A DNA stretch of 45,524 nucleotides from Pseudomonas sp. GM50 (GTDB taxonomy: Bacteria; Pseudomonadota; Gammaproteobacteria; Pseudomonadales; Pseudomonadaceae): NCBI RefSeq assembly GCF_000282375.1, contig NZ_AKJK01000092.1, positions 1 through 45,524 of the forward strand, read 5' to 3'. The position numbers were made by a program, and so were the translations under genes. Of the stretch, positions 1 through 11,400 are shown piece after piece (position 1 is the stretch's first letter; the number at the start of each line of letters is the position of its first letter). A model generated the notes under the pieces. That model had not been told where the DNA came from. It saw only the letters and a program-made list of their open reading frames with translations, and did not search any database.

Positions 1-2
1 TC

Positions 3-2402
3 GCTCGCCCGGACGGCCATCGTGACCCGGCGTACCTCAGCCAATTGATCCAGCAGGAGCAGGTCACCACCCTGCACTTCGTGCCGTCGATGCTGCGTGC
101 GTTTGTCGAAGAACCAAGCCTGGTCGACTGCTGCAGCCTGCGCCAGGTGTTTGCCAGCGGTGAAGCCCTGCCGGTGGATCTGGTGCGCCGCTTCATGAGC
201 CAACACCCGGCGGCGCTGGTCAACCTCTACGGCCCGACCGAAGCGGCGATTGACGTCTCGGTATGGCGTTGCTCGGTGGACGATCTGATCGTGCCGATCG
301 GTAAACCCATCGCCAACCTGCGCCTGTACATCCTCGACGAAGCCATGCAGCCATTGCCGATCGGTAGCATCGGCGAGTTGTACATCGGCGGGGTTGGTGT
401 GGCGCGCGGTTACCTGAAACGTGCGGACCTGACCGAGGAACGTTTCCTCGCCAGCCCGTTCATCGACGGTGATCGCCTGTACCGCACCGGCGACCGTTGC
501 CGCTTCCTCGCCGATGGCAATATCGAATACCTCGGCCGTCTCGACCATCAGGTGAAGCTGCGCGGTCAGCGGATCGAACTGGGGGAAATCGATGCGGCGC
601 TGTTGAACCAGCCTGGTATCACCGGTGCCTGCACCCTGGTGATCGACAACCGCTTGGTGGCGTTCTACAGCAGCAGCGCCGCGCAATCGGAGTTGGGCGC
701 GCTGCTCAGCGCCGAGTTGCCGGCGTACATGGTGCCGGCGGTGTGGGTTCAAGTGCCGGCCCTGCCCCTGACCACCAACGGCAAGATCGACCGCAAGGCC
801 CTGGCCAACCGGCCACTGCCGCAGACTCAGGAAGACCACGTCGCACCGCGCAACGAACTGGAAGCCCTGCTCTGCCAGTTATTCGGTGAACTGCTTGGCG
901 AAGCCTTGACCGGTGGCCGTGAAGTCGGGACTTCGGACAGCTTCTTCGCCTTGGGCGGTGACTCGATTCTCGGTCTGAAACTGATCTCGCGACTGCGTGA
1001 ACAGGGTTATTCACTCACGCCAAAAGACCTGTTCCGCTCGCCGACCCCGGCGGCATTGGCTCAAGTGGCCAGTCCATTACTGACCCTGGCCGAACAAGGC
1101 GATGTGACCGGTGCGATGCCGCTGATGCCGTTGCATCAGTGGTTCTTCGACCAACAGCAGCCGCAGGCCGCGCACTGGAACCAATCGGTGCTGGCCGACA
1201 GCGACCGGCGTCTACAGCCAGACCTCGTGCAGGCGACCCTTGACCGTCTGGTCGCCCACCACGATGCATTGCGCTTGCGTTTCACTGAGGTTGAAGGGCA
1301 ATGGCAGGCGCAGATCGCGCCGGTTGAGCCTGCACAATTGACGTGCTGCGAACACCTGGAGCAACTGCAACAGGTCGCGCAAAGCCTGGACCTGCAACAC
1401 GGCCCGCTGTTCGCCGCTGCGTTGCTCGAAGGCGAGCCGCAACGTTTGTATCTGGTCGCGCATCACCTGGTCGTCGACGCGGTGTCATGGACGCCGCTGC
1501 TGGAAGATTTCCAGCAGCTGTATCAAGGGCTGGAGCGTGGCGAGAACCCGCGTCTGCCGGCGAAAACCACGTCCTACCGGCAATGGGCCGAGCACCTGCA
1601 CGCCCATGCCGCCACGGTCAGCGCCGAACAGCGCTACTGGAACGCCCAGACCACTGCGAACAGTGCACCGGTGGCCACGGTTGCCGAGCGGCAGACGCTG
1701 TCCGCCCGTTGGGACACCGCACGCACTCATCAATGGCTGACCGAGTCCCACGCCGCTTACCGTACGCAGCCGGAAGAACTGCTGATCGCCGCCCTCGCCG
1801 CCACCCTGGCGGAAGCCGAAAGCCGCGCCGACATCGTGGTCGATCTGGAGCGCCATGGTCGCGATGCGCCGTTCGAAGGCCTGGATGTCAGCCGCACCGT
1901 CGGTTGGTTCACCACCCTGTTCCCGTTGCGAGTGAATTCCAGCGGTGCCCCCGGCGATCGGGTGCGCACCGCCAAGGAAGTCTTGCGCGCCGTGCCGGGT
2001 CAGGGCCTCGGCCACGGGTTGCTGCGTCAGCGCGGCGAGTTGCCGTCGGGCCGTGGCGATGTGTTGTTCAACTACCTGGGGCATGAGCAAACGCCACAGG
2101 GCTGGTTGCGCGCCAGCACCTTGACCCCACCGCCGGAAGTGGCGTTGGCCAACCGGGTGACCCACGGCCGTGAAGTGGTGGCCTGGCTGGAAGACGGTGT
2201 GCTGCGTGTCGAATGGCACAGCGTCACCCCGGCCGCCGACAGCCGCTTGCCCGCTCGCCTGCTGGAACACCTGCAAGCACTGGTCGGGCATTGCCTCGAC
2301 CCGCAGGCCGGGACGCTGATGCCGTCGGACTTCCCGCTGGCCAAAGGCATGAACCAGGCGACCCTCGACACCCTGCTCAAACGCCTGGGGCCGAAGAAGT
2401 GA
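3..2402 (+). CDS. NRPS, 3' part: A (partial, Ser-like) - T - E; 5' end outside window
   Basis: The reading frame is open from the first bases, so the gene starts upstream. The window opens inside an adenylation domain, before the 'VPSML' and 'NLYGPTE' motifs, and this domain runs to about base 830 and ends with NGKID. Pocket residues that can be read (278 to 517 in GrsA numbering) are H-F-S-L-I-D-K, which match the Ser pocket as I recall it. A carrier domain follows, with the phosphopantetheine Ser codon at 963-965 in LGGDS, the form usually seen before epimerization domains. An epimerization domain fills about 1110-2390 with intact HHLVVDAVSW (His codons 1461-1466), ERHGR and VGWFTTLFP. The protein stops right after E, so the next module must begin with a D-accepting C domain, and the next gene does. 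Inferred role: adds D-Ser to the growing siderophore chain in the cytoplasm. The family assignment is firm; the substrate is a pocket-based prediction from an incomplete domain. Confidence 0.93.
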   Translation, partial: ARPDGHRDPAYLSQLIQQEQVTTLHFVPSMLRAFVEEPSLVDCCSLRQVFASGEALPVDLVRRFMSQHPAALVNLYGPTEAAIDVSVWRCSVDDLIVPIGKPIANLRLYILDEAMQPLPIGSIGELYIGGVGVARGYLKRADLTEERFLASPFIDGDRLYRTGDRCRFLADGNIEYLGRLDHQVKLRGQRIELGEIDAALLNQPGITGACTLVIDNRLVAFYSSSAAQSELGALLSAELPAYMVPAVWVQVPALPLTTNGKIDRKALANRPLPQTQEDHVAPRNELEALLCQLFGELLGEALTGGREVGTSDSFFALGGDSILGLKLISRLREQGYSLTPKDLFRSPTPAALAQVASPLLTLAEQGDVTGAMPLMPLHQWFFDQQQPQAAHWNQSVLADSDRRLQPDLVQATLDRLVAHHDALRLRFTEVEGQWQAQIAPVEPAQLTCCEHLEQLQQVAQSLDLQHGPLFAAALLEGEPQRLYLVAHHLVVDAVSWTPLLEDFQQLYQGLERGENPRLPAKTTSYRQWAEHLHAHAATVSAEQRYWNAQTTANSAPVATVAERQTLSARWDTARTHQWLTESHAAYRTQPEELLIAALAATLAEAESRADIVVDLERHGRDAPFEGLDVSRTVGWFTTLFPLRVNSSGAPGDRVRTAKEVLRAVPGQGLGHGLLRQRGELPSGRGDVLFNYLGHEQTPQGWLRASTLTPPPEVALANRVTHGREVVAWLEDGVLRVEWHSVTPAADSRLPARLLEHLQALVGHCLDPQAGTLMPSDFPLAKGMNQATLDTLLKRLGPKK

Positions 2403-2489
2403 ACCCCGTCGTTGCCCTGAATTTGACTTCGGAGTGCGCCGCTCGCGGCGCACGTGCCTCTACGATTTTCTGGATTGAACACTGCTGCC

Positions 2490-5400
2490 ATGCATGACCA
2501 AATCGAAAACATCTATTCGCTGACACCACTGCAAAAAGGCTTGCTGTACCACGAGGCCTATGCGCCCGAGTCGCGGGTCTACTACCAGCAAATGAGCATC
2601 GGCCTGGCCGGTGAACTCGACCTCGACGCGTTCCGCCAGGCCTGGATTGCGCTGATGCAGCGCCACGCGGTGTTGCGCACGGCGTTTCTCTGGGAAGAGC
2701 TGGACGACGCTTATCAGGTCATCCTCAAGGAAGTCGATCTGCCGCTGCGCGAAGTCGATTTGCGCGGTAACCCGCAAGGGCTGGCGGCCCTGGCGGCGGA
2801 AGATCACGCCCAAGCGTTCGAACTGGGTGCGGCACCGCTGATGCGTTTGACCCTGGCGCGGCTCGACGATGTGAACGGTCAAGCGCAGTGGTCGCTGGTG
2901 TGGACGCACCATCACCTGTTGCTCGACGGCTGGAGCGTCGGTTCGCTGCTGGCCGACTGGCGCGATCTGTATCGCGCGGCTCGTCGCGGGCAAAACGCGG
3001 CATTGGAAGCGGTGCGACCGTTCCAGGATTACGTGGCCTACCTCAGCGAACGCCCCTGCGCCGATGAGTTCTGGCGCAGTCGCCTGGCGGATTTCGCCAA
3101 CACCACCCGCGTGCCCGAGTCGGACCCGCGTGGCCTGCTCGCCGACCCCGTGGACGCGCACCTGCCCTGCACCGAACACCAGCGCGTGCTGGATGCCGCA
3201 ACGACTGCGCGCCTGAGCGGCTTCGCCCGTGACAACAACCTGACCGTCAATACCCTGCTGCAAGCGGCGTACGCTTATTTGCTGGGTCGCCATAACGGCA
3301 GCGACGAGGCCCTGATCGGCGTCACCGTGGCCGGACGTCCGCAGCGCCTGAGCGGTGTCGAGCGCATGGTCGGTCTGTTCATCAACACCTTGCCGCTGCG
3401 GGTGCGCTGGGACGAGGCGCCGACCGTTGGCCAATGGCTGGCGGGCATCCAGGACTGGAACGCCGAGATGCGCGAGCATGAACATACACCGCTCGCCAGT
3501 CTGCGGGCCTTGACCGCGCTGCCGCCCGGCGGCGAGTTGTTCGAAGCGATCATGGTGTTCGAAAACTTCCCGTTCCCCCGGGAGCTGGATCAGATCGACG
3601 AGGGTCTCGTCGGGCTGCCGGATGCCGAACACAGCGCGCCGTTGCGCCACACCGGCGGACGCAACAACTACCCGATGTCGCTGATCGCGTCGATGGAAAG
3701 CGACAGTTTGCACCTGCACTTGGTGCATCAGCGCAAACGCTTGTCCGATGCGGCCGGCACTCGCCTGATGGAACAGTTGGTAACGCTGCTCGACGAACTG
3801 AGCCGCGACGCCAACCGGCCGCTGGCTGAGGTGCCGCTGTGCCCGACGCAGGAACTGAACCTGACTCGCACCTGGGGCAACGGCGCGACCCTTGAAGTGC
3901 CAGATGCTGCGCTGCATGACCTGATCGCCGCTCAGGCCCGCCGCCATCCCGAGCGTGAAGCCGTGCGCGACGCCCATGGCGCATTGAGCTACGGCGAGCT
4001 GCTTGAAGCCTCGACCGGTCTGGCCAACGCCTTGCGCCAGCGCGGTGTGCAACACGGTGATCGCGTCGCGCTGGCCCTGCCCCGCTGCAACGACGCAGTG
4101 ATCGCGCTGCTGGCGGCGATGCAGGCCGGCGCTTGCTTCCTGCCGCTGGACCTGGGCCAACCGGCCTCGCGCCTGGGTACGCTGATGGCCAGTGCCGATG
4201 TGGATTTCATCATTGGCACGCCGACCTTCGACACCGCCTCTGCGCAGGTGATCGAGGTCTCGGCCCGCGCCACCGGGATTGACCTGCCCGCAGTGGATCA
4301 ACAGGCCTGCGCCTATGTGATCTACACCTCAGGGTCCACCGGGACGCCGAAAGGTGTGCGCCTGTCCCATCGCGCCATCGTCGCTTATGTCAGTGGCATT
4401 CTGGCCGAACTGGGTTGTGCCGAGGCTGAACAACCATGGCGCCATGCGCTGCTATCGACCTTCGCCGCGGACCTCGGTTACACCCAGTTGTTCGGTGCGC
4501 TGGTCAGCGGAGGCAGCTTGCTGCTGGTGGACGATGACACCCGCGCCGACCCGAACGCCCTGGCCCAGTGCTTTGCCGACTTCCCCCCGGACCTGGTCAA
4601 GCTCACGCCCAACCACCTGCACGGATTGCTCGCCGCGCATCCTGACGTGCGCCTGCTACCGCGCCGCGCCTTGTTGCTCGGTGGCGAAGCGTTGCATGGC
4701 TCGCTGCTGGACACTGTCCGTGCGCTGCGCCCGGAACTCGCGGTCTACAACCACTACGGCCCGACCGAAAGCGCTGTCGGCATTTGCCTGTCGCGCATCG
4801 AGCAGCCATTGGCCGGCGTACAACCGCTGGGCCATCCGCAACCGAACCGGCACCTGCGGGTACTCGACAGCCACGGCCACGCCGTGCCAGTCGGTATGCC
4901 GGGGGAATTGTGGGTCGGCGGCGAAGGCCTGGCCATCGACTACCTGGGTGATCCGGTGCAAACCGCCGCACGCTTCAAGGCCGTTGCCGATCTGCCCCGG
5001 GCCTACCGCACCGGCGACCGTGTGCGCTGGCTGGAATCTGGCGAACTGGCGTTCCTGGGGCGCGTCGACAACCAGGTCAAATTGCGCGGCTACCGCATTG
5101 AACTGGGCGAAGTCGAAACACAAATCAAACGCCTGTCGAGCAATATCCAGCAAGTGCTGGTCCGTGTCGTGCAACCGGCCAACGAGACGCCGCGCCTGAT
5201 TGCCTGGCTGGTGGCCAGCACCTCAATGTCGGCGGACAAACTGCGTTATGACCTGGCCCTGCGCGTACCGGATTACATGGTGCCGGCAGACTTCATCGCC
5301 CTCGACGCCATCCCGCTGAACGCTAACGGCAAACCGGACATCGCCCGCCTGCCATTGCCCGATGCACCGACCAGCCAGGACAATTACGAGGCCCCGCGCG

Positions 5401-8400
5401 ATGCGGTGGAAATCGCCTTCGCCGAGATTTGGCAGGATGTGTTGCGAGTCGAGCGCGTGGGCATTCATGACAACTTTTTTGCGTTGGGCGGCGACTCGAT
5501 TCTCAACCTGCAAATTATCGCCCGCGCCCACCAGCGCGGCATGAAGCTGACGCCCAAGCAGTTGTTCGAAAACCGCACCATCGCTGAAATTTCCGCGGTG
5601 ATCAGCCAAGGCGCGAACTACAGCCGCGACACCACCAGCGCTGCGCGTAATGTACCGCTGACCGCAGGTCAACACGCCCGTCTCGAAGCCGGCCCGTTGG
5701 CGGCGGACTGGCGCTGCGTGGCGCTGAATACGCCGATCAGCCTCGAAGTGCTGAACCGCGCCGTGCAGGCCCTGCAACAGCAACACCGTGCACTGCAACT
5801 GGGCCTGACCCAACAGGCAGACGGAAGCTGGGCGCAAACCCTGCCGAGCACACCGAAACCGGTCAGCGCCAGCCGTCAGCCGTTCGACACTGACAACCTG
5901 AACGCACTGGCCGAAAACGTCCTTGCCACACTGGATCACGCAGCAGGTGAAGGCTGGCACGCGTGCCTGTCGGAACAGGGCGACGCGGTGTTGTTGGTCG
6001 CCCATGCACTGCGCCTGGATGCTGCTTCCTGGGCGTTGTTGATGACTGACCTGGCGCTGGCCGTGGCTCAAGCGCAGTACGATCGCGCGATTGAACTGCC
6101 GCGTCATGGCGGCCATCTGGATGAATGGGCCGACCATCAAAACCTTTGTGCCCGCGACGAAGACGGGCTGGAATCGGCCTGGGAATACTGGCTGCAATAC
6201 GCCGGAGAAACCCTGCCGTCCATTCCACAACCCGATGACCTGAGCACTGCGAGCCGCGTACAGATTTCGGCGCCACTCAGCGCTCGTCTGAACCTGCTGC
6301 AACGCCGCAGCCACGCGCCTTGGGCATCGCTGGTGGCCACCGCTGTCGCTGCGCAACTGGCGCAGCAAAGTGCCGAACAAGACGTCTGGCTGAGCCTGGA
6401 TCGCGGTCGCTGCGAGCGCGCACGTTTGCCGCTCAGCAGTGCCTTGAGCCGTACCGACTTCAACCCGGCGACGGTTGTCGGTGCGCTGAGCCACGCGGTT
6501 CCGCTGCGTCTGAACGTGACACCTGGCGCCAACGCCGCGCAATGGCTTGCACAGGTCGACGCGCAACTGGCTGCCGCCCCGCACACCGGCGACGACTACG
6601 GCGTGCTGCGTTATCTCGCTGACAACGATTACTTGCGCGAACCGCTGCTGAGCCTGCCGCAGCCGACCGTGCATATTGTCATGGCCGGCGAATGGCAAGC
6701 CTCTGAAGGGCCGTTGGGCGAAGTCATCGCCGCCAGTGCGCCAATCGATGGCACTGGGCTGACCCTGTCCGTGAGCCTGCAACACGGTCAACTGCAAATC
6801 GATTGCCGTGGCCGAGGTGCAGAACACTGGGCCGAGGCGCTGGAGCAGCGACTGACCCTGCTGGCCGCCGACGCCGAGCAGGCCATCCCGGGTGCCCACG
6901 CGTTCCCGTTGTGCCGCGCCGCCGGTCACGACCTCACGGCCTTGGGTGCTAACTTCGACTGGGCCGGCATCGACGACTTGCTGCCCCTGTCGCCCATGCA
7001 GGAAGGCATGTTACTGCACACCCTGCTACGTCCCAACAGCGGCATCTACCTGATGCAGCAACGTTATCGCTGGGACGGCGAACTCGACCGCAGCGCCATC
7101 GAATTCGCCTGGGCCCGGCAACTGGCCCGGCACCCGATGCTGCGCACCGGTTTTTGGTGGCAGGACGGTAAGGCTGCGCTGCAATGTGTCTATCACGACA
7201 CCGACCCGGCCTTCGCCTGGTACGACTGGCGTCACCTCGACGAAGCAAGCCGCCAACGTCAGCTGGACGCTGTGCTGGACGCCGAATGTCGGCAGGGTTT
7301 CGACATGCGTCGCCCGCCGCTGACCTTCCTTCGGGTGTTCCAGGTGGCCGATCAGGAATTCCTGATCGTGCGCAGCTTCCACCACATCCTGACCGATGCC
7401 TGGTGTTTCGGCCTGTTGATGGCCGACCTGTTCGCCCATTACCAGGCTCGCGTACTCGGCCAGCCTGTGGCGCGTCCGTTGCTGCCCTCGTTCAGCAATT
7501 ACATCCATTGGCTGCAATGCCAGGACACGTCCATCACTGAACAATTCTGGACCCGCGAACTGGCTGGTTTCAGCGCACCGACGCCGTTGGTGGTGGATCG
7601 TCCGGCCGTGACCGAGCAAGCGGTCGAAGCGGTGGCCAACCTGGACGTGACCCTGTCGATTGCCGACACCCGCGCCCTGACCGCGTTGTGCCAACAGCAC
7701 CAGCTCACGCCCAACACCTGGATTCAGGGTGCCTGGGCCTTGCTGTTGTCCCGCTATAGCGGCAGCGATGACGTGCTGTTCGGCGTTACGGTGTCGGGAC
7801 GTCCGACCGATTTGCCGGGCGTGGAAGACATCGTCGGGTTGTTCATTAACAGCCTGCCGCTGCGGGTCAAGGTTGACGACTCGCAAACCGTGGTGCCGTG
7901 GCTACAAGCATTGTTCGCGCACAACTACGAGCTGCGCGCCTACGAACATGCACCGCTGGTGGACATTCAGCGCTGGAGTGAAATCGAGCACGGTCGCTCG
8001 CTGTTCGACAGCCTGGTGGTGTTCGAAAACGCGCCGTTCGACGCAGGTCTGTCGGATCGTCAAGTCGACTTCAACGTCGACATCTACGAAGACCGCGTGC
8101 ACACCAACTACCCGATGACCGTGGTGCTCTACCCCGGTGATCGTCTGGGCATTCGCCTGACTTACGACGCCGCACGTTTCGACACCGACACGGTACAGCG
8201 CATGCTCGGCCATTTGCGTCAGTTGCTCACGCAAATGGTTGCCCAGCCTGACGCGCCGCTGGCCACGCTGTCGTTGTTGACGCCGGATGAACGCCAGACC
8301 CTGCTGGTGGACTGGAACCGCAGTGAACTGGACTTCCCGCTGGATCAAACCTATGCGCAGCTGTTCGCCCGGCACGTGGCGGAGCATCCGCAGCGTATCG

Positions 8401-11400
8401 CTGCCGTGTGCGGCGCCGACAGCCTGAGCTACGCCGAACTGGATCAACGCTCGAATCGCCTGGCCCGTGCGCTGATCGAAACCGGCGCCGGTCGCGACAC
8501 GCTGGTGGCACTGGCCGCTGAACGCGGACTGCCATTGCTGAGCATGATGATCGCCGTACTCAAGGCTGGCGCGGCGTACCTGCCGCTGGACATCAAGCAT
8601 CCGCCGCAGCGCCTGAGCGAGATTCTCGAACTGTCCGGGGCGGCGATTCTGTTGACCAGTGACAGTGCCGACTCGGTCATCGACCCGGCACTGGCCGCCA
8701 GTTCCGCAACCCCGCGTCGCCTGCGCACCGAAGCCCTGTGGCTGGCGGGCGATGCAACGCCACTGAACGTGGCGGGCAGCCCTGACGATCTGGCCTACGT
8801 GATCTTCACCTCAGGCTCCACCGGTACGCCGAAAGGCGCGATGGTCGAGCAACGCGGGATGCTCAACAACATCTTCGGCAAGGTGCCGACCCTGGGCCTG
8901 TCGAGCGCAGACCGGATTGCCCAGACCGCCTCCCCGGCGTTCGACATCTCGGTCTGGCAGTTCCTCGCCGCCCCCATCCTCGGCGCCACCGTGCACATCC
9001 TGCCGGACGTGATTGCCCACGATCCCGAGCGGCTGCTGCAAGCGCTGGAGCACCAACAATTGTCAGTGCTCGAAGCCGTGCCGACGATGATCCGCGCCCT
9101 GCTCGACCTCGCCTGCACCGACACGCAACTGTCGGCGCTGCGCTGGTTGCTGCCGACTGGCGAAGCCCTGCCTCCAGCGCTGGCCCAGGCCTGGCTCACT
9201 CGCTTTGCCCATGTGCCGCTGATGAACGCCTATGGTCCGGCGGAATGCTCGGACGACGTGGCGTTCCACCCGCTGACCGCTGTGCCTGAAGAAGGCGGCA
9301 ACGCCATGCCGATTGGCCGGCCGACCGCCAACAATCATCTGTACCTGGTGGATGCCGCGTTGCGGCCAGTGCCCGTGGGTGTACCGGGGGAAATCTGCGT
9401 GGGTGGCGTCGGCGTCGGTCGTGGTTACCTGAACGATCCAGAGAAAACCCTGGCCGCGTTCGTCGCACATCCATTCGAACCCGGTGCGCGCTTCTACCGC
9501 ACCGGTGACCTGGGACGCTGGCGTGCGGACGGAGTGATCGAGTTCCTCGGTCGCCGCGATCAGCAGGTGAAAATCCGTGGTCACCGCATCGAACTGGGTG
9601 AAATCGAAGATCATCTGGGACGTCATCCCGCCGTGCAAGCCGTGGCCGTGATCGTCAGCGCCGACCAGCGTGGCGACTTGCAACTGGTCGCCTACTGGAC
9701 CGGCGATGACACCCCTGTGGTGCTACTTCGCGAATGGCTGAGCCAACGCTTGCCGTCGTACATGGTGCCGGCGCATTGGCAACAGCTGGAAGCGCTGCCG
9801 CAGAACGCCAACGGCAAGGTCGATCGCAAACTGCTGACCGCACGTGCGCTGGACAGTAGCGACCTGAGCGAACAACGATCGCTGAGCAGCGACACCGAGC
9901 AGCAACTGGGCGCGATCTGGGCACAGATTCTCAACGTGGCAACGATCGGTGCCGACGACAATTTCTTCGCCCTCGGCGGACACTCGTTGCTGGCGACGCT
10001 GGTGGTCTCGCGGATTCGCAGCCAACTGGCGGTGGACCTGCCACTGCGTGCAGTCTTCGATCACCCGGTATTGGAAAACCTGGCCCGCGCCATCGACAAC
10101 GCGCGGTTGCAGGCGGCACCTTTGGCACTGCCCGCAATCACTGCGGCAGACCGTTCGCAACCGCTGCCGTTGTCGTTTGCCCAACAGCGTTTGTGGTTCC
10201 TCGAGCAGCTGAACCCTGGATCCAGCGGTTTCAACATTCCGTTCGCCCTGACCTTGACCGGGGCGCTGAATGTCGAAGCCTTACGCTTGGCGTTCGAACA
10301 ATTGATCGCCCGCCATGAAGTATTGCGCAGCACCGTGCACAGCGATCACGGTGAACCCTGGCAGCGGATCGAAGCGGCGCAGGCGTTTGCCTTGCCAGTC
10401 AGCGATCTGCAAGCAGTCTCGGCGCAGGAACAGGAGCCGGCCATCCAGGCGCAATTGGCCGAGGTCTTCGGCCAACCGTTCGACCTGACGCAGGCACCCT
10501 TGATTCGCGCACGGTTGCTGCAACTGGATGCGCAGACTCATGTGTTAGCCATTGCCATGCACCACATCGCGGTGGACGCCTGGTCCATTGCGCAACTGGT
10601 GGACCAACTGGCCACGGACTACATCGGTTTTGGCACCACGGCTGCCCGAATCGACACCCCGGCCCTGCAATACGCCGACTTCGCCGTGTGGCAACGCTCG
10701 CACCTGCCGGGCCCAGTCTGGCAGCAACAACTGGCCTACTGGCGCCAGCAGTTGCAAGCCAGCCCGGCACCGCTATTGTTGCCGGGCGCCCAGACCCGCG
10801 AACACGGCGGGTGCGCGCGGCATCGCCGTCGCCTGCCGGCGTCGCTGGCCCGGGCCATCGGCGAGTTGGCCACGGCTCGCGAGGCTTCGCCATTCATGGT
10901 GTTGCACAGCGCGCTGAACGTGTTGCTGCATCAGCAAACCGGACGCGAAGACCTGCTGGTCGGCACCGACATCGCCAACCGTCATCAGCAACAGACCGAA
11001 GACATGGTCGGCTTCTTCGTCAACCAGTTGGTGCTGCGTTGCCGCGTCGCGCCGCAGCAGACGTTCGACCAGTTGCTGAGCGACGCCCGCCGCGTGGCGC
11101 TGGATGCCTTTGCCCATCAGGATTTGCCGTTCGACGCCTTGGTGGCCGACCTGTTGCCACAGCGGGACGCCCGTTACACGCCGTTCTTCCAGGTCAAACT
11201 GGTGGTGCAGAACACCCGCCAGCAGGACCTGCATTTGCCGGGTCTGGCGATCAGCGAGCGGGAACTTGAACCGCAAGCGTCGGATGTGGACCTGCTGATC
11301 AACGTCGTGGATGACGGCGAAGGCCTGCTGGTGGTGTACGACTACGACACCGGGCGTTACGCCAGTGCCTACATCGAACTGCTCGACAGTCTGTTCGTCT

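Noticed and set aside
1485..6929. Long minus-strand frames (322, 613 and 568 residues) opposite the NRPS genes
   Set aside because: Mirror frames of NRPS coding DNA. Their His/Gln/Arg-rich composition is typical of antisense reading, and the sense strand has complete domains.
5600..6940. Simple interpretation as a broken pseudo-epimerase from a frameshift
   Set aside because: The frame is intact over the full domain length with normal codon use, so selection has kept it. An interface role explains the changes better.
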